Positions 4,097 through 10,032 of a DNA stretch of 10,032 nt are shown here, piece after piece (within the stretch, counting starts at the first letter, position 1; each line of letters opens with the position of its first letter). The stretch covers positions 1 to 10,032 of the forward strand of contig CBFHPD010000089.1 in NCBI GenBank assembly GCA_965657495.1, written 5' to 3'. The notes beneath the pieces are model-generated. The model made no database searches. It was not told the DNA's origin and saw nothing but the letters and a program-made list of their open reading frames with translations. The DNA comes from JALQTD01 sp965657495 (GTDB lineage: Bacteria; Bacteroidota; Bacteroidia; Flavobacteriales_D; Sanyastnellaceae). The translations under genes were made by a program, and so were the position numbers.

Positions 4097-6373
4097 ATGA
4101 AATTGATTCCCATGACCCGCCTGCCCCATTCCATGGCCCTTGCGGCCTTGCTGCTGCCCGCATTTTCCTCGGCGCAATCGCCGTTCACGTGGACGCCCTC
4201 GGCCGGTCCCAGCGTGGAGGTGGAGGGCGCCACGTTGCTGCACCCGTTTGCGGGGGGGCTGACGGCGCCGCAGTGGTCCGGCATCGACATGGACCTCGAC
4301 GGGGACGAGGATTTGTTCGCGTTCGACCGGGATGGCGAGCGGGTGTTGGTCTTCGAGCGGCGGGCGGACGGGAGCTTGGTCGAGCGGTTGGACTGGGAGG
4401 CGGGGTGGCCGGAAGGGCTGCAGCATTGGGTGCTGCTGCGCGATTACGATTGCGATGGGAAGGCGGATCTGTTCACCGGATTCCAAAACGCGGTGCACGT
4501 CTACCGGAATGTGATGACGCCGGCCACGGCAGGAACGCCCGCCTTTGAACTGGTGGCCCAACCGTTGATGGCCGACTGGAACTTCGGTGGCGGGGACGAG
4601 TCCTTGTCGGTGCTCTGCTTGACGATCGACAAACCCGCCATCGGCGACTTCAACGGCGACGGCGCCCTGGACATCGTGACCTTCACCGAGACGAGCTCCA
4701 CCTTGTATGCCTTCACGGGCCAAACCCCCTGCGGCCTTGACTTCACGTGCACCAACCGCTGTTACGGCATGTGGAACGAGGGATTCGAGGACAACACGGT
4801 CTTCATCGGCGACGACCACTCGTGCAGCTTCAACGTCGTGGATCCGCGCACCACGGAAGCCCAGGGCACCGCGAGCGGCGGATACCGGCACGCCGGCGGC
4901 ACGGTGACGCTGATGCCGCTGGAGGACGAAACCGCGCTTCCGGACTTGCTGGTCGGGGACGTGTCGTATCCCCACCTCGCTGCCCTCGTGCTCGAGGATG
5001 CGGAGGACGGGCAGGACTCGACAGCTTTCGTGGACATGCACTTCCCGTCGCTTTTGCCGCATGCAGGAAGCGAGGACACGCTGTCGCTCGACCGGTTTCC
5101 GGCCGCTTATCCATGGGATGTGGACGCGGACGGGGTGACGGACCTCGTCGTGTCGCCCAACACGCACATCGAGACGGACGACGACGCGTGCGTGCACGTG
5201 TGGCGGAATGCGGGGACGGCGGAGGCGCCGGTTTGGGAGTGGGTGACGGACCGGTTTGTGCAGGAGGACATGCTGGATGTGGGGCGGGGCGCGGCGCCGG
5301 TGTTGGTGGACTTGGATGGGGACGGGGTGTTGGATTTGGCCTTGGCGAACAAGGAACGGTATGAAGGCGTGGCCCAAACCCCGACCGCGCTCGCGCTATT
5401 TCGCAACACCGGAACCCCGGACGCGCCGGTCCTCACCCGCATGACCGAGAGCGCCATCGGCTTCGGCCTCAACGGCATCGAGAGTGCGTACCCCGCCTTC
5501 GGGGACCTCGACGGGGACGGGGACGAGGACCTCATCGTGGGCGACGAACTGGGCGTGCTCCACCGTTACGACAACACCGCGGGGGCGGGCGTTTGGCCGG
5601 AGTTCGAGCTCGCAGCCTTGGCGGTGGTGGATGCCGACGGGCAAGCCATCGACGTCGGGCAGTTCGCCGCCCCGCAACTCGTGGACCTCAACGCGGATGG
5701 AGCGCTCGACCTGGTGGTGGGCCATAAGAACGGGACGCTCAAGGTGTTTTTGGGGTGCGCCGAGGGGTGGTGCGCGCAAGGCGACTGGGCGGGCATCCAA
5801 GTGGACAACCAGCTCGGCATCAACGGGTACAGCGTGCCGGCTTTGGTCACTGTCGGGGGGGAGCTCCACGTGTATGTGGGCAACGAGACGGGGCGCGTGC
5901 AGTACTTCGGGGTGGTGGATCCGGCGAACTGGGACGCGGCCTTGAACGAGGTGGACAACGCGGCCGGCGGGTTCGCACCCGGGCTACGGGCGGCGCCGGC
6001 GTTGGGGGATTTGAACGGGGACGGCTTGCCCGAAATGCTCATCGGCATCCAAAACGGAGGCGTGCGCCTGTATGCCAGCGGCCCCATGGGCGTGCCGGCA
6101 GCGGTGCCCTCCTCCCCTGCCCTGGCCCTGTACCCGAATCCCGGTGCGGACGCTGCCCTCCACCCCTTGCACGGCACCGGGCCGGCCGGGAAAGTGGACG
6201 TTCTGGACGTGGGCGGCCGCTGCGTCGCCCGCTGGTCGGTTGCAGCCGGGTGGAACCGGATTGCGATGCCAGCAGTGGGGCCGGGCGCGTACGTGGTGCG
6301 GTTTGTGCCGCAAACAAAAACGGGAGCCGACTGGTCGACTCCCGTTTCCTTCCGCTGGTTCGTCCAGCGTTGA
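4097..6373 (+). CDS. Secreted FG-GAP/VCBS-like repeat protein with T9SS sorting domain
   Basis: This 758-residue protein starts with a signal peptide (basic start, hydrophobic MALAALLLPAF at 13-23, likely cleavage after SSA at 24-26). Eight Asp-rich, calcium-type loops mark FG-GAP/VCBS beta-propeller blades: residues 64-72 (DMDLDGDED), 116-124, 184-192, 341-349, 405-413, 470-478, 530-538 and 638-646 (DLNGDGLPE), each followed by a hydrophobic strand such as LIVGD or LVVGH. The C-terminal part from LYPNPGADA (678) through VDVLDVGGRCVA (700-711) to GPGAYVVRFV (728-737) is a T9SS type A sorting domain, with an unusual insert QTKTGADWSTPVSF (739-752) before the last strand. Residues 193-340 lack a loop motif and contain a cluster of cysteines. 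It is probably a surface or secreted adhesin or binding protein; the ligand is unknown. A Met at 4112 could be an alternative start, still with a signal peptide. Its stop abuts the mdh stop. Confidence 0.9.
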   Translation: MKLIPMTRLPHSMALAALLLPAFSSAQSPFTWTPSAGPSVEVEGATLLHPFAGGLTAPQWSGIDMDLDGDEDLFAFDRDGERVLVFERRADGSLVERLDWEAGWPEGLQHWVLLRDYDCDGKADLFTGFQNAVHVYRNVMTPATAGTPAFELVAQPLMADWNFGGGDESLSVLCLTIDKPAIGDFNGDGALDIVTFTETSSTLYAFTGQTPCGLDFTCTNRCYGMWNEGFEDNTVFIGDDHSCSFNVVDPRTTEAQGTASGGYRHAGGTVTLMPLEDETALPDLLVGDVSYPHLAALVLEDAEDGQDSTAFVDMHFPSLLPHAGSEDTLSLDRFPAAYPWDVDADGVTDLVVSPNTHIETDDDACVHVWRNAGTAEAPVWEWVTDRFVQEDMLDVGRGAAPVLVDLDGDGVLDLALANKERYEGVAQTPTALALFRNTGTPDAPVLTRMTESAIGFGLNGIESAYPAFGDLDGDGDEDLIVGDELGVLHRYDNTAGAGVWPEFELAALAVVDADGQAIDVGQFAAPQLVDLNADGALDLVVGHKNGTLKVFLGCAEGWCAQGDWAGIQVDNQLGINGYSVPALVTVGGELHVYVGNETGRVQYFGVVDPANWDAALNEVDNAAGGFAPGLRAAPALGDLNGDGLPEMLIGIQNGGVRLYASGPMGVPAAVPSSPALALYPNPGADAALHPLHGTGPAGKVDVLDVGGRCVARWSVAAGWNRIAMPAVGPGAYVVRFVPQTKTGADWSTPVSFRWFVQR
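6311..6347 (-). terminator. Intrinsic terminator of mdh, inside the opposing coding region
   Basis: The inverted repeat AAACGGGAG (6318-6326) / CTCCCGTTT (6339-6347) has an inner C-G-A/T-C-G extension after one mismatch, and the loop CTGG. Read on the minus strand it begins 27 bases after the mdh stop and is followed by TTTTTGTTTG, a strong U-tract. On the plus strand the run after the stem is only TTTCCTT, so it should work mainly for mdh. The whole element lies within codons about 739-748 of the FG-GAP gene. Confidence 0.8.
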
Positions 6374-7315
6374 TTATGCCTTCTCGGCGTTCATGCGGTC
6401 GAGGACGTCGGCCACAGAACGCACGGCCTCCTCACTCTGTGCGAGCAATGCCTTTTCGTCGTCGTTGAGGTCGAGCTCGATGATCTCTTCCACCCCGTTC
6501 TTGCCCAACTTCACTGGCGCACCGATGTAGAGGTCCTTGATGCCGTATTCACCGGTCAACCAAACACATGCAGGGAAGATGCGCTTTTGGTCGCGCACAA
6601 TGGCTTCGACCATTTGGGCTGCCGCCGCGCCGGGCGCGTACCACGCAGACGTGCCGAGCAAGTTGACGATCTCGCCACCGCCTTTCTGGGTGCGGGCGAT
6701 GATGGCATCCAACTCTTCCTTGCCGATGAGCTCCGTCACGGGGATGCCGCCGACCGTGGTGTAGCGCGGGAGCGGCACCATCGTGTCGCCGTGGCCGCCC
6801 ATGAGCACCGCTTGGATGTCCTTCGGGCTGACGTCCAACGCTTCTGCGAGGAAGGCGCGGTAACGGGCGGTGTCGAGGATGCCGGCCATGCCCACCACGC
6901 GCTTCGAATCGATGCCCGCTGAGAGGTAAGCGCAGTAGGTCATCACGTCGAGCGGGTTCGACACCACCACGATGATGGCCTCGGGGCTGTGCTCCATGAT
7001 TTGTTCCGTGACGCTGCGGACGATGCCCGCGTTGGTCGCGATCAAATCGTCGCGGCTCATGCCGGGCTTCCGGGGCAATCCGCTTGTAATGACCACCACG
7101 TCCGAACCGGCCGTGCGGGTGTAGTCGTTCGTCACCCCGACCGTGCGGGTGTCATAGAGGTTGATGGGAGCGGTTTCCCAAATGTCCAACGCCTTGCCTT
7201 CAGCGAAGCCGTCCTTGATGTCCAACAATACGACTTCATTGGCGACCTCGCGCGTGGCCAACACATTGGCACACGTGGCCCCCACATTTCCAGCGCCTAC
7301 TACGGTAACTTTCAT
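6374..7315 (-). CDS. mdh: Malate dehydrogenase (LDH-like type)
   Basis: The 313-residue enzyme oxidises malate to oxaloacetate with NAD in the TCA cycle (cytoplasm). It has the Rossmann signature VVGAGNVGAT (5-14), the NAD-binding Asp32 in LLDIKDG, the substrate loop LPRKPGMSRDD (80-90) with Arg82 (the residue that selects malate over lactate; LDHs carry Gln) and Arg88, VSNPLDV (118-124) with Asn120, the catalytic pair Asp148 and His175 (MGGHGDTMVPL, 172-182), Arg151 and GTSAWYAPGAA near 221-231. The length and the short N-terminus fit the LDH-like bacterial group rather than the E. coli-type enzyme. The start at 7315 follows directly from the Rossmann strand. It is transcribed alone: a likely promoter lies upstream, its terminator lies in the opposing gene, and the next gene upstream is divergent. 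Its stop codon touches that of the FG-GAP gene. Confidence 0.97.
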   Translation of the reverse strand: MKVTVVGAGNVGATCANVLATREVANEVVLLDIKDGFAEGKALDIWETAPINLYDTRTVGVTNDYTRTAGSDVVVITSGLPRKPGMSRDDLIATNAGIVRSVTEQIMEHSPEAIIVVVSNPLDVMTYCAYLSAGIDSKRVVGMAGILDTARYRAFLAEALDVSPKDIQAVLMGGHGDTMVPLPRYTTVGGIPVTELIGKEELDAIIARTQKGGGEIVNLLGTSAWYAPGAAAAQMVEAIVRDQKRIFPACVWLTGEYGIKDLYIGAPVKLGKNGVEEIIELDLNDDEKALLAQSEEAVRSVADVLDRMNAEKA

Positions 7316-7346
7316 GGAGTTGAGTTAAGTGTTCAGAATTGCGCTG

Positions 7347-7354
7347 CAAAACTA
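7347..7354 (-). promoter_or_regulatory. Probable -7 box for mdh (TAGTTTTG)
   Basis: TAGTTTTG on the minus strand matches TAnnTTTG exactly and would give a leader of roughly 25 bases before the mdh ATG. The -33 region expected near 7375-7380 is a run of C on this strand (G on the plus strand) with no TTTG, so the promoter may depend on an activator or an alternative sigma factor, or the box may be coincidental. Confidence 0.5.
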
Positions 7355-7365
7355 CGACACGGCAC

Positions 7366-7391
7366 GGGGACGGGAGGGGGATTCAGGTGGG
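7366..7391 (+). other. G-run cluster, possible G-quadruplex
   Basis: Four G runs (4, 3, 5 and 3 bases) are separated by loops of 2, 1 and 8 bases in the 161-base divergent spacer 7316-7476 between mdh and the MORN gene. It is just upstream of the mdh -7 box, on the mdh template strand. In a GC-rich genome such runs may be chance. The rest of the spacer (7392-7464) is comparatively AT-rich and shows no other clear signal. Confidence 0.35.
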
Positions 7392-7464
7392 CCATGTGCA
7401 TAAAAAAGGACAAAACCGCGTTGATAACGTGCCCTTGCGACCCTTTAACCTGCCGAGCATCCCT

Positions 7465-7472
7465 TAATTTCG
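7465..7472 (+). promoter_or_regulatory. Possible -7 box for the MORN gene (TAATTTCG)
   Basis: TAATTTCG differs from TAnnTTTG at one position and ends four bases before the ATG at 7477, again implying a nearly leaderless mRNA. A possible upstream TTT element lies at 7444-7446, 18 bases before the box. Moderate to weak. Confidence 0.4.
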
Positions 7473-7476
7473 TCCC

Positions 7477-8562
7477 ATGCGTAGAACTGGATTTCAATTC
7501 GCGAGTGCCCTTGTTGCGGGCTTGGCGATCGGTGTGGGGGGGAGTTGGGCGCAGCCGGACGCGGCGGCGATGGCGCGGTGGCCCGAGGGCGAGGCGGGGG
7601 TCGACTACAATGTGCTCGATGGGAACGGGGATCGCCACGGGGAGTGGATCCGGGTTTGGCCCGATGGCACGCTGTATTACGAAGGCCAATTCGACCACGG
7701 CACCCCCATCGGCACCTTCCAATTTTACTACGAAACCGGCGAGGTCATGTCGCGCATCGAGCACCTCGACAACCCGCGGTTCATGCACGCCACGCACCTC
7801 CGGCCCGACGGCAGCATCCGCGCAGAAGGCGGCTACATCACCAGCGAAGTCCTCGACGAAAACGGGGAGCCCGTGCGCGTGAAGCACGACCACTGGTCCT
7901 ATTACGACGCCAAGAGCACCCTGCGCATCGAAGAGCATTGGAACGACGGGGTGTTGGACGGCGATTATGCCGCGTACGACGGGAACGGCAAAGTGGTGGA
8001 AAAAGGGAGTTACGTGCAGGGGGAGAAGGACGGGGTTTGGGCCACGTACAACGAGCGCGGCAAGGCCTTGAACCGCATCGGATACGCCAGCGGGCAATTC
8101 CACGGCGATTACGAAGTGAACGACGACCTCGGGCGCAACCTCATTGTCGGCCGCCACGGCTACGGCCAACCCATCGGCGCCTGGGTCTTTTACAACCCCG
8201 ATCGCACCGTGCACGTGGTGCGCAAATTCGAGGACGGCGAAGTGGTGATGGAGCGCTTTGAAAACGGGTTGCAGGCGGCCTTTTTCGATGATGATCGTCC
8301 CCAACTCGAAGTGCATTGGGAAAACGGCAAGCGCCACGGGGAATTCAAGGAATGGCACGACAACGGCGAATGGGTGGTGGTGGAACAACAGGATCCGCGC
8401 ACCGGTGAGGCGGAAAGCCGGCGAGAGGTCCAAGGCCAATTCCTCGCGCGGGAAGGCAGCTACTTCCAAGGCGAGTTGCACGGCGTGGTGTTGACCTACA
8501 ACTTGGAGGGGCGGCTGGTGAAGCAGGAGGTGTATGACCACGGGAACTTGGTGGAGGAATGA
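7477..8562 (+). CDS. Secreted or periplasmic MORN-repeat protein
   Basis: The 361-residue protein begins with a signal peptide (MRRTGFQF, then hydrophobic ASALVAGLAIGVGG at 9-22, ending SWAQ at 23-26). The rest is about nine MORN-like units of roughly 23-24 residues with the pattern 'NGxxHGxWxxYxxxGxxxxxxxY'. The clearest are 49-71 (NGDRHGEWIRVWPDG), 73-95, 156-179, 180-203 (GEKDGVWATYNERG), 204-227, 228-251, 282-304 (ENGKRHGEFKEWHDNG) and 330-353 (GELHGVVLTYNLEG). Between 96 and 138 the pattern is degenerate. Such proteins are common in Bacteroidota and are often labelled YwqK-like antitoxins by automatic pipelines; a signal peptide and no toxin partner argue against that role. The true function is unknown. 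There is no lipobox Cys and no C-terminal sorting domain, so it probably stays in the periplasm. Its stop overlaps the start of the protease gene (ATGA at 8559-8562). Confidence 0.85.
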   Translation: MRRTGFQFASALVAGLAIGVGGSWAQPDAAAMARWPEGEAGVDYNVLDGNGDRHGEWIRVWPDGTLYYEGQFDHGTPIGTFQFYYETGEVMSRIEHLDNPRFMHATHLRPDGSIRAEGGYITSEVLDENGEPVRVKHDHWSYYDAKSTLRIEEHWNDGVLDGDYAAYDGNGKVVEKGSYVQGEKDGVWATYNERGKALNRIGYASGQFHGDYEVNDDLGRNLIVGRHGYGQPIGAWVFYNPDRTVHVVRKFEDGEVVMERFENGLQAAFFDDDRPQLEVHWENGKRHGEFKEWHDNGEWVVVEQQDPRTGEAESRREVQGQFLAREGSYFQGELHGVVLTYNLEGRLVKQEVYDHGNLVEE

Positions 8563-10032
8563 GGGGGCTGGCGGTCGTCGCGCTGCTGTGTTGGAGCAGC
8601 GGATGGGTGTGGGGCCAAACCGCACCCCTGCGCTACTGGGTGGCCTTCACCGACAAACTCGGCGCGGCCGATTACCCCTATTCGCTGGAGGCCCCGGAGG
8701 CCTTCCTGAGTGCGCGGTCGCTGGATCGGCGCGAGCGGCAAGGCATCGACGTGGACGCTTCGGATTTGCCGGTGGCCCCGGCCTATGTGGAAGCCGTGGA
8801 AGCCGTGGACGGGTTCGAGGTGGTGCTCGCGAGCAAGTGGCTGAATGCGGTGACGGTGCGGGCGGCGGATTCAACGGTGTCGACGGAGGCGCTCAGCGCG
8901 CTGCCTTTTGTGAGCGAGGTGCGCCGGGTGGCGGCTTGGCAGGGCGATGACCGGCCGTCGGTGGCGGTGCAGCCGCGTGCTTCAGTGCCCGTGGAGGCGG
9001 GCGCGTATGGCAAGGGTTGGGTGGCGTTGGATCAATTGAACGGGCAGGCGTTGCACGGGCTGGGGTTCCGGGGGGAAGGGCTTTGGATTGCGGTGCTGGA
9101 CGCGGGGTTTGATGCGACCGATCGGCTGCCCGTTTTCGAACGGATGTTCGACGAGGGGCGGCTGGTACGCGGCATCGATGCCATGCGGTCGCAAGGGGGG
9201 CTGTTCGCCCACCACCGGCACGGCACGAGCGTACTCGGCACCATGGCCGGGTGGTGGCCCGACAGCTTGATCGGCACCGCCCCGGACGCGACCTACGTGC
9301 TTTACAGGACGGAGGATGCGTACAGCGAGAACTTGATCGAGGAGGATTATTGGGTGCGGGCGGCGGAGCATGCGGACAGTTTGGGCGTGGATTTGATGAA
9401 CACGAGCCTTGGGTATTCGCTGTTTGACCATCCAGAGATGGACCACACGTGGGACGATTTGGATGGCCAAACCACCCACATCGCCCGCGGCATGTCAGCC
9501 GCCGCCGAGAAGGGCATCCTGTGCGTGACGAGCGCGGGCAACAGCGGAGCGAGCGCGTGGCACCGCATCACCACACCGGCCGATGCCCGGGGCATCCTGG
9601 CCGTGGGAGCGGTGGACGCGCAAGGCGTGCATGCACCGTTCAGCGGATTTGGCCCCTCCGCTGATGGGCGGGTCAAGCCCGAAGTCATGGCCCTCGGCCT
9701 CGGTGCCGCCTACCCCACCCACGATACGCTTGTAAAAACCGGCAACGGCACCTCCTTCGCCTCACCCATCCTCTGCGGCCTCGCGGCCTGCCTGTGGCAA
9801 TCCGCCCCGCAGGCCTCGGCTGCCGACATCCGGTGGGCCATCATCGAGTCGGCTCACCTCGCCACCGCGCCCAACGACAGCATGGGCTACGGCATTCCCG
9901 ACTTCGGCATCGCCCGGGAGCTCTTAGTGCCCCCCACCTCCGGCGCCGGCGCCCTCCTCGAAGCGTTCCCTAACCCCACCACCCACCTCGTGCGGTTCAC
10001 CCTCCACGGGGCGACCACCGGAACGTCCGAAG
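8559..10032 (+). CDS. S8 family serine protease (subtilase) with T9SS sorting domain, 3' end cut by window
   Basis: The frame opens with ATG at 8559, overlapping the MORN stop as ATGA, and stays open for 491 codons to the window edge. Residues 1-19 form a signal peptide (LAVVALLCW, then WGQ). Residues 24-125 resemble the prodomain of Bacteroidota secreted subtilases: YWVAFTDK, then a 'fLS.RSldRR.rQGI.vd.sDLPV..aYv' block and ASKWLNAVTV. The catalytic core has Asp181 (IAVLDAGFD), His221 (HHRHGTSVLGTMAG), the oxyanion Asn328 (TSAGNSG) and the nucleophile Ser399 (GNGTSFASP), so it should be active. From LLEAFPNPTTHLVRF (467-480) a T9SS type A sorting domain begins and is cut off. The enzyme is predicted to be exported across the outer membrane and to cleave peptide bonds outside the cell; the substrate is unknown. 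Confidence 0.95.
   Translation, partial: MRGLAVVALLCWSSGWVWGQTAPLRYWVAFTDKLGAADYPYSLEAPEAFLSARSLDRRERQGIDVDASDLPVAPAYVEAVEAVDGFEVVLASKWLNAVTVRAADSTVSTEALSALPFVSEVRRVAAWQGDDRPSVAVQPRASVPVEAGAYGKGWVALDQLNGQALHGLGFRGEGLWIAVLDAGFDATDRLPVFERMFDEGRLVRGIDAMRSQGGLFAHHRHGTSVLGTMAGWWPDSLIGTAPDATYVLYRTEDAYSENLIEEDYWVRAAEHADSLGVDLMNTSLGYSLFDHPEMDHTWDDLDGQTTHIARGMSAAAEKGILCVTSAGNSGASAWHRITTPADARGILAVGAVDAQGVHAPFSGFGPSADGRVKPEVMALGLGAAYPTHDTLVKTGNGTSFASPILCGLAACLWQSAPQASAADIRWAIIESAHLATAPNDSMGYGIPDFGIARELLVPPTSGAGALLEAFPNPTTHLVRFTLHGATTGTSE

Noticed and set aside
4013..5377. A 454-codon open frame on the minus strand opposite the FG-GAP gene
   Set aside because: His/Arg/Val-rich antisense of the Asp-rich repeats, with no motif or signal; the plus-strand protein has a signal peptide, repeats and sorting domain.
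7477..8562. MORN protein as a YwqK-type antitoxin of a toxin-antitoxin pair
   Set aside because: It has a signal peptide, and the neighbouring gene is a secreted protease rather than a toxin, so the common automatic label is not supported here.
7333..8625. A 430-codon open frame on the minus strand opposite the MORN gene
   Set aside because: A repetitive antisense shadow of the MORN repeats that also covers the divergent promoter region; no independent support.
8787..8809. Tandem 9-base repeat (GTGGAAGCC twice plus GTGGA) in the protease prodomain
   Set aside because: Only two and a half copies encoding VEAVEAVD; too short to claim a functional or phase-variable repeat, and it is a multiple of three.
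1..10032. CRISPR arrays, tRNA genes, insertion sequences, prophage or defence systems
   Set aside because: No regularly spaced direct repeats, cloverleaf-like segments, transposase motifs or known defence domains were seen on either strand.

Overview
This window comes from a high-GC member of the Bacteroidota, most likely the Flavobacteriales or a close order. The evidence is three type IX secretion (T9SS) C-terminal sorting domains (end of the gene at 1-138, end of 4097-6373, start of one at the end of 8559-10032), no clear Shine-Dalgarno sequences, and several upstream octamers matching the Bacteroidota -7 promoter box TAnnTTTG. The family or genus cannot be fixed from the sequence alone. 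Coding density is high, with ten genes (two cut by the window edges) and no gene-free stretch over 165 bases. I see no tRNA, rRNA, CRISPR array, insertion sequence or prophage.

Layout. 1-1203 (+): the tail of a secreted T9SS protein, then a PaaG-type enoyl-CoA hydratase/isomerase one base later, then a small DUF551 protein joined to it by a TGATG overlap. 1194-4016 (-): a run of housekeeping genes read leftward, namely a DUF423 membrane protein, ATP-type phosphoenolpyruvate carboxykinase (pckA) and 16S rRNA methyltransferase rsmE. rsmE ends in a 10-base tail-to-tail overlap with the DUF551 gene. 4097-6373 (+): a large secreted FG-GAP/VCBS-like repeat protein with eight Asp-rich calcium-type loops and a T9SS sorting domain. 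6374-7315 (-): malate dehydrogenase (mdh), stop codon to stop codon with the FG-GAP gene and no base between. 7477-10032 (+): a secreted MORN-repeat protein overlapping (ATGA) a T9SS-type S8 subtilisin-like protease that runs off the window.

How they work together. pckA and mdh both act on oxaloacetate (gluconeogenic and TCA nodes), but they lie in separate transcription units. rsmE is a ribosome-modification gene. The three T9SS cargo genes and the MORN protein belong to the cell-envelope and secreted fraction. The MORN and protease genes look like a translationally coupled pair.

Most of the content is ordinary. The interesting points are in how the DNA is packed: the likely mdh terminator is encoded inside the sorting domain of the opposing gene; the pckA terminator U-tract coincides with a possible rsmE -7 box; several -7 boxes sit only 4-5 bases from their ATG, suggesting leaderless mRNAs; and third-codon bases switch abruptly from G-rich to C-rich within single genes. 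No new defence or mobile system was found.
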